Of a DNA stretch of 9,413 nucleotides, positions 1 through 6,988 are shown one piece after another. Origin of the DNA: JBFIHZ01 sp041601535. GTDB lineage: Bacteria; Pseudomonadota; Gammaproteobacteria; Xanthomonadales; SZUA-36. The translations under genes and the position numbers were made by a program. Below the pieces are notes generated by a model. That model ran no database searches. It had not been told where the DNA came from and saw nothing but the letters and a program-made list of their open reading frames with translations. Where the stretch lies: contig JBFIHZ010000138.1 in the NCBI GenBank assembly GCA_041601535.1, positions 1 to 9,413 on the forward strand. Direction: 5' to 3'. Positions within the stretch are counted from its first letter, which is position 1. The number at the start of each line of letters is the position of its first letter.

Positions 1-2139
1 GACCTGATGTTGGAAGAGGTGCTGGTTACCGCCCAGAAACGTGAACAGACCCTGGCCGATGTGCCGGTGGCGGTGTCCGCGATTTCCGGCGAAATGGTCA
101 GTGAATACATCAACGGCGCGCAGGATATACGCGCACTGGCGGCGCGTGTTCCGGGCCTGAATATCGAGACTTCCAACGGCCGCACCCAACCCCGCTTTTA
201 CCTGCGCGGGCTGGGCAATATTGATTTCGATGTGAACGCCAACCAACCGGTGGCGATGATCTTTGACGAGATTTCACTGGAAAACAACACGGTTCGCAGT
301 TTGCCGCTGTTCGATATCGAGCGTGTCGAAGTTCTCAAAGGCCCGCAAGGCTCGCTGTTTGGCCGTAATACCAACGCGGGTGCGATCAAGATCGATTCGG
401 TCAAGCCCAGCGAGGACCGTAATGGCTACTTTACCGCCGCATACGGCTCGCGCTCGACCTTCGCGGTTGAGTCCGCCAGCAACTTTACCCTGTCGGATAC
501 CTTCCTGATGCGTGCGTCCCTGAAGTACCAGGAGCGCGGCAAATGGATTGACAACACCACCAATGGCCCGGGTGATGATTTTGGCGGATTCGATGAATTT
601 GCCTGGCGTCTGCAGTTCCTGTGGCAGCCTAACGACACGTTCTCCGGCCATCTGAAGCTGCACGGTTTCAACCAGGATGGCAGTGATCCCAATGTGTTTT
701 ATGCCAATGCCATAGCACTGGGCAGCTCAGGCGTGCGGCCGGGTTTCGATGAAAAAATCGCCAGCCACGATGCGGGTGATATCGCCACCCTGGAACTGGA
801 CCATATCGGTGGCGCGCTGAACCTGGAATGGTCGTTTGGCAACGATATGACGTTTACCTCGATCACCGGCTACGACACGGTGGAAAACTTCCAGAGCGCG
901 GATGTGGACGGCGGTGAAATATCCTTTAACCCCGCTGATATCGGCAAGCTGGGCAAGCAGGTGTTCTTCGGTGTGGCCACCGGTGACGGCCTGGATGACC
1001 TGGAACAGTTTACCCAGGAATTCCGTCTTGCCGGACAGTCGGACGATCTGTTCTGGCAGGTGGGTTTTTTCTACTTTGACGAGGATTTTGACCTGCTCAA
1101 CCAGGATTTTGGTCTGCCGCCACTCAGCGCACTGGTCAGCCAGCAAACCGAGTCCATGGCGTTTTTTGGCCAGGTCGAATATTCCTTCACCGACGATTGG
1201 GCCTTGACCCTTGGCGGCCGCTGGACCGACGATGAGAAAGACTTGCAGGTGGGACCCGCATTCCCGGGCGGATTTGTCGTCCCGGACTCCATCTCGGTAG
1301 CAGACGACTTTATCAACTGGGATGTGGCGCTGACCTACCACGCCAGTGACGAGTGGAGCTGGTATGGCCGCATCGCTACCGGTTCGCGCGGGCCGGTAAC
1401 CCTGGGCCGCTTCGGATTTGTCAGCTCGGCAGAAACCGAAGACACCCTGTCGGCGGAAGTGGGCTTCAAAAGCAAGCTGATGGACGGCCGCGCCCGCTGG
1501 AACACCTCGGTGTATACCTTCAAGAATGACGATCAGCAGCTCACCGCAACCGGTGGTGCCGGTAACGTCAACCAGCTGCTCAATGCGGAGCACGTCAACG
1601 GCTTTGGTGTGGAAACCGAATTCGATCTGCTGGTGACGGAAAACCTGTTCCTGTCAGCCAACCTGAGCTACAACGACACCGAGATCGACGATCCGGGTCT
1701 GCGCGATGACCTGTGCGGGTCTTCACCGACCTGCACCGGGCTTGACCCAGTCGCCGGCATGCGCATTGGCCCGTTTGGCCCGGTCACGGAAGTATTTATC
1801 GACGGCAACCCGCTGCCGCGTACGCCCGAATGGATCTTCAACTTCATCATCCAGTACGCACACCCATTGGAAAATGGTGAAGTGTATTTCCACAACGACT
1901 GGAACTACCGCGACAAATCCAACCTGTTCCTGCACCGCTCGGTGGAATTTGTGCAGGACTCACGCTGGCTGGGTGGATTGCGCGTTGGTTACCGCACCGA
2001 CAACGGCATGGACTTCGCCATCGTCGGCCGCAACATCACGGACGAGATCGTGGTCGAGGGAGGCATCAACTTCCTCAACCTGACCGCGTTTGTTAACGAT
2101 CCGGCTTACTGGGGTGTGGAATTTTCCGCCCGGTTCTGA
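1..2139 (+). CDS. TonB-dependent outer-membrane receptor (5' end missing)
   Basis: This is a TonB-dependent receptor, a 22-stranded outer-membrane barrel that imports a bound ligand using energy passed on by TonB/ExbBD. The reading frame is already open at base 1. The visible protein starts with EEVLVTAQKRE, the usual TonB-box/plug boundary, so the signal peptide and true start lie upstream and the ATG at base 7 is internal. The plug covers roughly the first 130 visible residues and shows RGLG, an IERVEVLKGPQGSLFGRN block and a GAIKI strand, all typical of the family. The remainder is barrel sequence rich in alternating aromatic residues, ending in a terminal Phe (EFSARF), the normal C-terminal signal for BAM-dependent assembly. 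About 712 residues are visible, a normal size for the mature protein. No substrate-specific neighbour is present, so the ligand (iron chelate, sugar, peptide or vitamin) cannot be assigned. Confidence 0.95.
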   Translation, partial: DLMLEEVLVTAQKREQTLADVPVAVSAISGEMVSEYINGAQDIRALAARVPGLNIETSNGRTQPRFYLRGLGNIDFDVNANQPVAMIFDEISLENNTVRSLPLFDIERVEVLKGPQGSLFGRNTNAGAIKIDSVKPSEDRNGYFTAAYGSRSTFAVESASNFTLSDTFLMRASLKYQERGKWIDNTTNGPGDDFGGFDEFAWRLQFLWQPNDTFSGHLKLHGFNQDGSDPNVFYANAIALGSSGVRPGFDEKIASHDAGDIATLELDHIGGALNLEWSFGNDMTFTSITGYDTVENFQSADVDGGEISFNPADIGKLGKQVFFGVATGDGLDDLEQFTQEFRLAGQSDDLFWQVGFFYFDEDFDLLNQDFGLPPLSALVSQQTESMAFFGQVEYSFTDDWALTLGGRWTDDEKDLQVGPAFPGGFVVPDSISVADDFINWDVALTYHASDEWSWYGRIATGSRGPVTLGRFGFVSSAETEDTLSAEVGFKSKLMDGRARWNTSVYTFKNDDQQLTATGGAGNVNQLLNAEHVNGFGVETEFDLLVTENLFLSANLSYNDTEIDDPGLRDDLCGSSPTCTGLDPVAGMRIGPFGPVTEVFIDGNPLPRTPEWIFNFIIQYAHPLENGEVYFHNDWNYRDKSNLFLHRSVEFVQDSRWLGGLRVGYRTDNGMDFAIVGRNITDEIVVEGGINFLNLTAFVNDPAYWGVEFSARF

Positions 2140-2163
2140 TGCTGTAACGCCGCTGCTCTACCT

Positions 2164-2194
2164 GCAAAAGCCCGGCCTTGCGCCGGGCTTTTGC
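2164..2194 (+). terminator. Intrinsic terminator after the TonB receptor
   Basis: A perfect 13-bp inverted repeat, GCAAAAGCCCGGC with GCCGGGCTTTTGC and a 5-base loop, begins 25 bases after the receptor stop. The GC-rich core is flanked by an A-run on the left and a T-run on the right, as in a bidirectional Rho-independent terminator. It most likely ends the receptor transcript and separates it from the kinase gene. Confidence 0.88.
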
Positions 2195-2583
2195 TTATCC
2201 CGGAACTGAATGGCTTGTGAACAGTAACCCCGGCTTGAATTCTCGGTGCGTTGGGTAAGCCGTCCAAACGGAGCCGCGACCCAGCATTTGGCAGGTTTTT
2301 TCGATACAAACCGAATAACTCTATGAAGCTGGAACCAATTTGGCCATCGGTATGCCGTGGATTTAAACAAATGCAGCCAGAAAGTGGTTTCCATACGGTC
2401 TGGACTGCCTGAAAGCATGTTGGCTGGCTGCTTTCTCGCAGCCGTCTTTAAGCGGGGAGATAGCACGATCAAAAATGGCCGCACGAGTACAATGTGGAGC
2501 GTCGCCGAGCGGGCAGGTTTTTGCAGGCCGGCCGCAAGATTGACTACGATGTCTGCTGTGACTGTTGGCCGGGAGTTTCCCTG
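2195..2583. other. Gene-free region upstream of the kinase
   Basis: I see no credible gene here on either strand; the short open frames have no Shine-Dalgarno motif and no protein-like composition. There is a small hairpin at 2426-2443 (GGCTGC, loop TTTCTC, GCAGCC). TTGACT at 2540-2545 resembles a -35 box but has no matching -10 at a suitable distance. The kinase promoter is presumably in this stretch, but no convincing sigma-70 or ECF-type promoter could be picked by eye. Confidence 0.5.
2571..2575 (+). promoter_or_regulatory. Ribosome binding site deciding the kinase start
   Basis: GGGAG lies 8 bases before the ATG at 2584. The earlier in-frame ATG at 2494 has no purine-rich motif in front of it and would add 30 residues (four Arg/Lys-rich turns and three Cys) unlike the start of these kinases, so 2584 is preferred. 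Confidence 0.65.
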
Positions 2584-5154
2584 ATGCAACAACCCGAAGT
2601 AACGCAGTGGCAGTCCGCCATGGCCCTTTACCGGGAGATGCTGGACATGCCGGAGCAAACCCGCCAGCAACAGATCGAGACGCTGGAGGTATCACCGCAG
2701 ATCAGGGAAAAATTGCGCCAATTGTTCCGCCATGCCCAGCCCGCTGAACAGGATCCCTTGCAGGCCCGGCTGGACCAACTGGTGGTAAAGCTGTCGGCAG
2801 GTGCGTCTTCACCCCAAAATGACGCGGCACAGGATTCCGCCCTGCTGGGCCGCGATATCGGCGGGTGGACTCTGCTGGAGCCGCTCGGGCGTGGTGGTAT
2901 GGCCGCCGTATTCAAAGCCGGGCGCACGGGTGTTGAATTTGAGCAGTTCGGTGCACTGAAACTGCTGTCTTTATTATTGCTGGCCACTGGCGGAACCCAG
3001 CGGTTTGTACGTGAACAACAGTTCCTGGCGCGGCTGCACCATCCCAATATCGCCATGTTGCTGGATGGTGGGGTGACAGAAGATGGCACGCCTTTCCTGG
3101 TTACTGAACTGGTTGAAGGTTCCGATATCCTGACCTGGAGCCGCCAGCGGTCTTTGGGTGCCCGCGCGGTGGTGCGCTTGTTGCTGCAGCTGTGTGCCGC
3201 GGTCAGCCATGCCCACGGCCACCTGATCCTGCATCGGGACATCAAGCCATCCAATGTTCTGGTTACCCATGAGGGCCAGGTAAAGCTGGTGGATTTTGGT
3301 ATCGGCAAGTTGACCGCTGAAGCCGACGAGGGCCCGCATACCAGGATTTTCTCGCCACGGTTCGCTGCCCCTGAGCAGATGCAGGGTGGTGCCGTGACCA
3401 CCGCAACCGATGTATACGGCCTGGGCCAGCTGGCCCGTTGCCTGCTGGAGGACCAGCTACCCGGGCAAGCTGAACTCAAGCGTATCATCGACATGGCCAC
3501 ACGGCCCGAAGCCGGGCGCAGATATGCCAGCGTGGAGAGCCTGGCCCGCGATTTACACAACTGGCTGGAGAATCGGCCAATTAGCGCGGTGGGTGATTCG
3601 CTGACCTACCGTCTGCGAAAATTTATCCGCCGTAACCGTGTCGGAGTTGCCGGGGGCGCGGCCGTTGTGGTGACAACCGCGATAGGGGCCGCCGCGGTGT
3701 TATGGCAGGCTGATGCAGCCCGCGCGGAGGCCGAGAGAGCCAATACCCTGGCGCACTTCATGATCAATGTGTTCACCAGCGGGGATTTGCTTGCGGGCAG
3801 CGGCCCGGACACGCCTATAGTTGAAATCATGAATGCCGGGGCGCGGCGTGCGCGCACCGAGCTTGAACACGCACCTGCGGCACGTGCCGAAGTATTGCGC
3901 ATCATCGGGCTGGCTCAAACGGAGTTCGGCGAGTATGACGAAGCAGGTACTAACCTGCGGGCGGCACTGGATGGCGCTGCATCGCCGATTGAACGGGGCA
4001 AGGTACTGGGCGCCCTGGGGGTGTGGGCTGCAGAACGGTCCGAATTCGAACAGGGTATCGGCTGGATGGAGGAAGCGCTGCAGCTGGTGGCCAAAGAGCT
4101 TCCGCGTTACCACCCGGATCGCCTGGAAATAGAACTCAACCTGATCAATTTCCTGTTGTTTACCGGGGAGCACCAACGCAGCATGGCGCGGGCAGATGAT
4201 TTGCTCGCCGCCGTGACTGCGCCGGGCCGCTTGCCGGTCACTGACCAGGCCAACCTGTTGCGCAGCAGGGGCATGGCCTTAACCCAGGCCGGGCGGTTTG
4301 ATGAAGCCGTTGACAGCCTGCAGGGCGCCATTACGCTGGCCCAGGGCCTGCGCCCGCGTCGCCCTGCGCTGGAGGCGGCTTATCTCAATGACCTGGGGAA
4401 TGCATTTACTTACCGGGGGGACCGGGCCGCTGCAATCGATGTGTATACGCAAAGCTATCGGATACAGGCAGATCTGTATGGAGAAGCGCACAAGCGCACA
4501 TTGACCAGCGGTTCCAACCTGGTCCACGCCCTGCGCAGTGCGGGGCAGTTGAACCAGGCCATCACGCTGGGCCAGACGGTACTGGCCACCAGCCTGGCCA
4601 GCTATGGTTCGGTACATCGCAGTTCGGTACTCGCCGGCTTCGCGCTGGCACTGGCCTTAAGCGATGCAGGGCAAAATGCTGCTGCGGAAGAGCAGATGAC
4701 TGAAAGCATCGTGGCTTTGCGCCAGCTGGACGATTTACGCAGTGAATTGCCCAACCAGCTGGCCTGGTTGGGTGAACTGTCCATCCGCTCCGGTCATTAT
4801 GGAGCTGCCATAACGGTGCTCGAAGAGGCGGAGCACTTGCGGGAAACGGAATATCCGGATGAGCCGAGACGTTACCGCGTGGCGGCCCAGCAGCGCCTGG
4901 TGCAGGCCTTTGCTGCGCAGGGTCAATGTGAAGTCGCCAACGCATACCTGGGCAATATCAAGACTGAAATTACCGCAGGTGATCCGCAACAGGCGCTGGC
5001 TACCTATATTTATATGGCCAACTGCCAGCCGGAAGAAGGTGCTGGTTCACCGGCATTGAACGCGCAGGTGGACGCAATCGGACAAACCGAACAGGCGGCC
5101 AGCCTGCGTGCTGCTCTCGGCTGGGCAGACCGGACCGGCATCGTGCTGCGCTGA
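2584..5154 (+). CDS. Transmembrane Ser/Thr protein kinase with TPR sensor region
   Basis: An 856-residue Hanks-type protein kinase. Residues 1-75 are a helical N-terminal module seen in kinases of this group. The kinase domain spans about 93-333: glycine loop LGRGGMAAVF at 101-110, ATP lysine K126 (ALK), probable helix-C glutamate E144, catalytic HRDIKPSN at 217-224, metal-binding DFG at 237-239, and APE at 262-264. All catalytic residues are present, so it should be active. One hydrophobic segment (about 353-374) follows a basic stretch (KFIRRNR), placing the kinase in the cytoplasm and the C-terminal ~480 residues in the periplasm. That part is alpha-helical with TPR-like repeats (for example around 448-465, 569-587, 610-632, 653-670 and 696-712) and is probably the sensing or protein-binding region. 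The gene converges on an ECF sigma gene 15 bases away, its likely phosphorylation target. The kinase C-lobe is shorter than usual. The signal sensed is unknown. Confidence 0.9.
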   Translation: MQQPEVTQWQSAMALYREMLDMPEQTRQQQIETLEVSPQIREKLRQLFRHAQPAEQDPLQARLDQLVVKLSAGASSPQNDAAQDSALLGRDIGGWTLLEPLGRGGMAAVFKAGRTGVEFEQFGALKLLSLLLLATGGTQRFVREQQFLARLHHPNIAMLLDGGVTEDGTPFLVTELVEGSDILTWSRQRSLGARAVVRLLLQLCAAVSHAHGHLILHRDIKPSNVLVTHEGQVKLVDFGIGKLTAEADEGPHTRIFSPRFAAPEQMQGGAVTTATDVYGLGQLARCLLEDQLPGQAELKRIIDMATRPEAGRRYASVESLARDLHNWLENRPISAVGDSLTYRLRKFIRRNRVGVAGGAAVVVTTAIGAAAVLWQADAARAEAERANTLAHFMINVFTSGDLLAGSGPDTPIVEIMNAGARRARTELEHAPAARAEVLRIIGLAQTEFGEYDEAGTNLRAALDGAASPIERGKVLGALGVWAAERSEFEQGIGWMEEALQLVAKELPRYHPDRLEIELNLINFLLFTGEHQRSMARADDLLAAVTAPGRLPVTDQANLLRSRGMALTQAGRFDEAVDSLQGAITLAQGLRPRRPALEAAYLNDLGNAFTYRGDRAAAIDVYTQSYRIQADLYGEAHKRTLTSGSNLVHALRSAGQLNQAITLGQTVLATSLASYGSVHRSSVLAGFALALALSDAGQNAAAEEQMTESIVALRQLDDLRSELPNQLAWLGELSIRSGHYGAAITVLEEAEHLRETEYPDEPRRYRVAAQQRLVQAFAAQGQCEVANAYLGNIKTEITAGDPQQALATYIYMANCQPEEGAGSPALNAQVDAIGQTEQAASLRAALGWADRTGIVLR

Positions 5155-5169
5155 TCACCAGGAACTGCT

Positions 5170-5730
5170 TCAGGCGCTCATCCTGACATTCAGAAAAGCA
5201 CGGGCTGCGGCCCAGTCGCGATGCAAGCTGCGTACCGAGCGTTGCGTTAATGTGGCGATTTCCTCCAGCGACAAGCCGGCAAAAAAGCGCAGGTAAACCA
5301 GCTCTACCAGGTCAGGTTCAACGGCTCCCAGCTCTTCCATGGCCTGATTGAGCGCCAGGATTTCGGTCGCCGAGTCATCCGTTCCTGCATCTGCCAGGGT
5401 GACAAAGACCATATCACCCCCACGTTTTTCTGCTGACGATGCGCGGGCGGCATCCACCAGGATATGGCGCATGGCGCGGGCGGCGCAGGCAAAAAAGTGA
5501 CGCCGGCTGACCAGGTTGAGATTCTGTGCACCCACCAGTTTCAGGTACAGTTCGTGCACCAGTGCGGTTGCAGTCATGGTTTGGCTGGGGGAAACAAAAA
5601 TGCGGTTGCGTGCCAGCGCTTTGAGGTCTGCGTGCAGCAATTCGAAGACGTCATCCAGCGACTTGCCGTCATCGCTGCCGGCCTGCTGCAACAGCACTGT
5701 GATGTCATCCCTGGAGTTGTGCAATTCCAT
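5170..5730 (-). CDS. ECF sigma factor, Sig-70_X6 / ECF43-like
   Basis: A 186-residue extracytoplasmic-function sigma factor that would direct RNA polymerase to a dedicated promoter set. Region 2 covers about 25-95 and includes TALVHELYLKL (55-65) and SRRHFFACAARAMRHILVD (75-93), hallmarks of the TIGR02999 (Sig-70_X6) family. Region 4 covers about 128-182, with a helix-turn-helix LSLEEIATLTQRSVRSLHRDW (153-173). Region 2.2 lacks the acidic DAED motif of typical ECF factors; T53-A54-T55-A56 occupies that place. In the ECF43 group, a threonine in this region is phosphorylated by a partner Ser/Thr kinase (Vibrio parahaemolyticus EcfP/PknT), which restores the negative charge. No anti-sigma gene is adjacent, but a TPR kinase is, supporting the same control here. 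The start at 5730 has a good Shine-Dalgarno motif. It is encoded opposite to the kinase rather than with it. Confidence 0.9.
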   Translation of the reverse strand: MELHNSRDDITVLLQQAGSDDGKSLDDVFELLHADLKALARNRIFVSPSQTMTATALVHELYLKLVGAQNLNLVSRRHFFACAARAMRHILVDAARASSAEKRGGDMVFVTLADAGTDDSATEILALNQAMEELGAVEPDLVELVYLRFFAGLSLEEIATLTQRSVRSLHRDWAAARAFLNVRMSA

Positions 5731-5738
5731 TGGCCAAT

Positions 5739-5744
5739 TCCTTT
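5739..5744 (-). promoter_or_regulatory. Ribosome binding site of the sigma factor gene
   Basis: On the minus strand AAAGGA lies 8 bases before the ATG at 5730, which fixes the start of the 186-residue sigma factor. Confidence 0.6.
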
Positions 5745-5820
5745 AGCGTCACCTCAGGCCAGCACCAACTGGTTGACTGGACGCAACATGGCTTCTTCGA
5801 TCGACGTGACTTTCCCGGCC

Positions 5821-5829
5821 AGTATATCA
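5821..5829 (-). promoter_or_regulatory. Possible extended -10 promoter for the sigma gene
   Basis: On the minus strand this reads TGATATACT, a TGn extended -10 joined to a hexamer matching TATAAT at five of six positions. No good -35 is found 16-18 bases upstream, which an extended -10 can tolerate. It would give a leader of about 85 bases before the sigma gene. It was picked by eye only. Confidence 0.35.
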
Positions 5830-6143
5830 CCCGAAGCGCGTACAGCCCGGCCAGGGCAGTGTCCAAATACCGTTCTGGATAGATTTTTCTGCTGATGGTA
5901 TCCCGCCGTTACGGGCCGCCAGGAGGGCCTTTGCTCCGGTCGTTGAATAACTTACAAAGAGTGCAGAATCTGCCATGCGGTACTGCTTATGTTGTAGTCA
6001 AAACCAATATAAATCAATGAGATGGAATGTGGCTCGATAGTTGCATACTTCTCTCGGGTGCTTCATGCCGATCGAAGCCCCCAAACGATGATGGACAGGA
6101 CGTTCAGCAGATCAATCAAAAGGTTGCCCCTGAATCGGGCAGC

Positions 6144-6150
6144 AGGAGGT
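6144..6150 (+). promoter_or_regulatory. Strong ribosome binding site of the first zipper gene
   Basis: AGGAGGT lies 6 bases before the ATG at 6157. This near-perfect Shine-Dalgarno motif decides the start against the earlier in-frame ATG at 6022, and the protein then begins with a clean membrane segment. Confidence 0.85.
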
Positions 6151-6156
6151 ATCACC

Positions 6157-6690
6157 ATGAACAGACAGTTGGTAATCGGTGGAATTATTGGAGCCGTGGC
6201 AGTAACTGCTATCGGCGGAGTGGCCAGCTACAAAATGCTGGACAATGAACAGTATGCAGAGGTTGTGTCGGTTGAGCCTGTTATGACCACGGTAAAGGTT
6301 CCGCGTGAGCAGTGTCGCGACGAAGCGGTCAACGTGAAAAAACCAGTAAAGGATACTCATCAGGTAACCGGTACGGTTGCCGGCGCGGTGATCGGCGGCG
6401 TATTGGGCAGCAAGGTGGGTGGCGGTTCAGGTAAGGATATTGCCACCGTGGGCGGAGCCGTAGCCGGGGGTTATGCCGGCAACAAGATTCAGGAAAAAAT
6501 CCAGGACGGCAACACCGAACAACAGCTGCAGCAGGTATGTGAAACGGTATACGAAAGCCGTCAGCAGCAAGAGGGTTTTGACGTGACTTACCGATTTGAC
6601 GGTGTTGAGAAAGTGGTGCGTATGGACCAAGATCCGGGCCGCCGTCTGCCGGTGGAAAACGGCCGGGTAATTGTTGATGCCGGCAGCTGA
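6157..6690 (+). CDS. Glycine-zipper 2TM-domain envelope protein
   Basis: A 177-residue small envelope protein. It starts with a hydrophobic anchor or uncleaved signal (LVIGGIIGAVAVTAIGGVAS, 5-24). A conserved periplasmic segment follows (about 25-53, ending in Cys53), then a glycine zipper at about 72-109 with small residues spaced for tight helix packing (TGTVAGAVIGGVLGSKVGGG, then a second Gly/Ala-rich helix). Cys128 precedes a conserved C-terminal domain with FDVTYRFDG (141-149) and DPGRRLPV (159-166). This layout matches the Rick_17kDa_Anti / glycine zipper 2TM family known from pseudomonads and other gammaproteobacteria. There is no lipobox, so it is probably an inner-membrane-anchored periplasmic protein. 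Cys53 and Cys128 could pair in a disulfide (inference). Members are loosely tied to envelope integrity, but the molecular role is unknown. A diverged paralogue lies 298 bases downstream. Confidence 0.87.
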   Translation: MNRQLVIGGIIGAVAVTAIGGVASYKMLDNEQYAEVVSVEPVMTTVKVPREQCRDEAVNVKKPVKDTHQVTGTVAGAVIGGVLGSKVGGGSGKDIATVGGAVAGGYAGNKIQEKIQDGNTEQQLQQVCETVYESRQQQEGFDVTYRFDGVEKVVRMDQDPGRRLPVENGRVIVDAGS

Positions 6691-6741
6691 TCTGCTATGC
6701 GTTGAGCGCATCGCCTGCTGACACAGGCGGGGATTGAATCA

Positions 6742-6765
6742 CGGGGCCGGCCATTGCCGGCCCCG
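6742..6765 (+). terminator. Hairpin after the first zipper gene, probable terminator
   Basis: A perfect 10-bp stem CGGGGCCGGC / GCCGGCCCCG with loop CATT lies 52 bases after the stop codon. It would be very stable, but it is followed by CTTGCAT rather than a T-run, so intrinsic termination is plausible and not certain. Its core is identical to that of the hairpin after the second zipper gene. Confidence 0.55.
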
Positions 6766-6789
6766 CTTGCATCCGCCCGGCAAGTTTTA

Positions 6790-6808
6790 CAAACCGTTGA
6801 ACGGTTTG
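6790..6808. promoter_or_regulatory. 19-bp odd palindrome upstream of the second zipper gene
   Basis: CAAACCGTT-G-AACGGTTTG has perfect 9-bp arms around one central base. It sits after the GC-rich hairpin of the previous gene and about 180 bases before the next start. The symmetry and length suit a site for a dimeric regulator. It can also fold as an 8-bp hairpin with a TGA loop, but no T-run follows. No regulator can be named. Confidence 0.35.
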
Positions 6809-6856
6809 CCCTCCAGAGCACACTTCCGAAAGAAAAATACGCATAAATTCATCGGC

Positions 6857-6886
6857 TTGGCCGTCGGCACGAAACCTGCATATATC
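6857..6886 (+). promoter_or_regulatory. Weak candidate promoter for the second zipper gene
   Basis: TTGGCC (6857-6862) and TATATC (6881-6886), 18 bases apart, each match the sigma-70 -35 and -10 consensus at four of six positions, with an AT-rich stretch upstream at 6831-6849. This would give a leader of about 95 bases. The match is weak and was judged by eye. Confidence 0.25.
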
Positions 6887-6976
6887 AAGTCAGGAAGGCC
6901 TGGCCCGCAGTGCATAGCATCGCTGCATGCCAGGCGGAGTGATGATCAGCCATGCCGCCCGTCGGCGGCGGCGAAT

Positions 6977-6981
6977 GGAGG
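6977..6981 (+). promoter_or_regulatory. Ribosome binding site of the second zipper-like gene
   Basis: GGAGG lies 7 bases before the ATG at 6989. The in-frame ATG at 6734 falls next to the preceding gene's terminator hairpin, and the 85 extra residues it would add are not protein-like, so 6989 is taken as the start. Confidence 0.8.
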
Positions 6982-6988
6982 AAGAATA

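Larger units (their letters stand above)
5731..6156. other. Divergent intergenic region between sigma and zipper genes
   Basis: About 425 bases between divergent genes. It holds the sigma-gene ribosome site and a possible extended -10 on the minus strand, a small odd palindrome at 5963-5973 (GCAGA-A-TCTGC), and an AT-rich stretch at 6001-6020 with TATAAA at 6008-6013 that could be the -10 of the rightward gene, though no good -35 accompanies it. A minus-strand reading frame ending at 5754 looks somewhat protein-like near its end but has no usable start. In-frame plus-strand codons from 6022 to the chosen zipper-protein start are not protein-like. Confidence 0.45.

Noticed and set aside
727..1593. 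Long minus-strand open frame (288 codons) inside the TonB receptor gene
   Set aside because: It is fully antisense to a clear receptor gene, has no recognisable domain or ribosome site, and its length follows from the GC-rich codon use of the real gene.
2494..2583. N-terminal extension of the kinase from an earlier ATG
   Set aside because: There is no Shine-Dalgarno motif before 2494, while GGGAG is well placed before 2584, and the extra 30 residues do not look like the family's N-terminus.
2628..3560. Minus-strand open frame (310 codons) across the kinase domain
   Set aside because: It is antisense to intact Hanks kinase motifs, and its composition (Ser/Arg/Pro/Cys-rich) is typical of a shadow frame.
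5464..5895. Plus-strand open frame over the sigma gene and upstream region
   Set aside because: It mostly mirrors the sigma gene on the opposite strand and has no ribosome site or protein-like tail.
6734..6988. 85-residue N-terminal extension of the second zipper-like protein
   Set aside because: It begins beside the preceding hairpin, spans the 19-bp palindrome, and would bury the clear signal/anchor segment at 6989.
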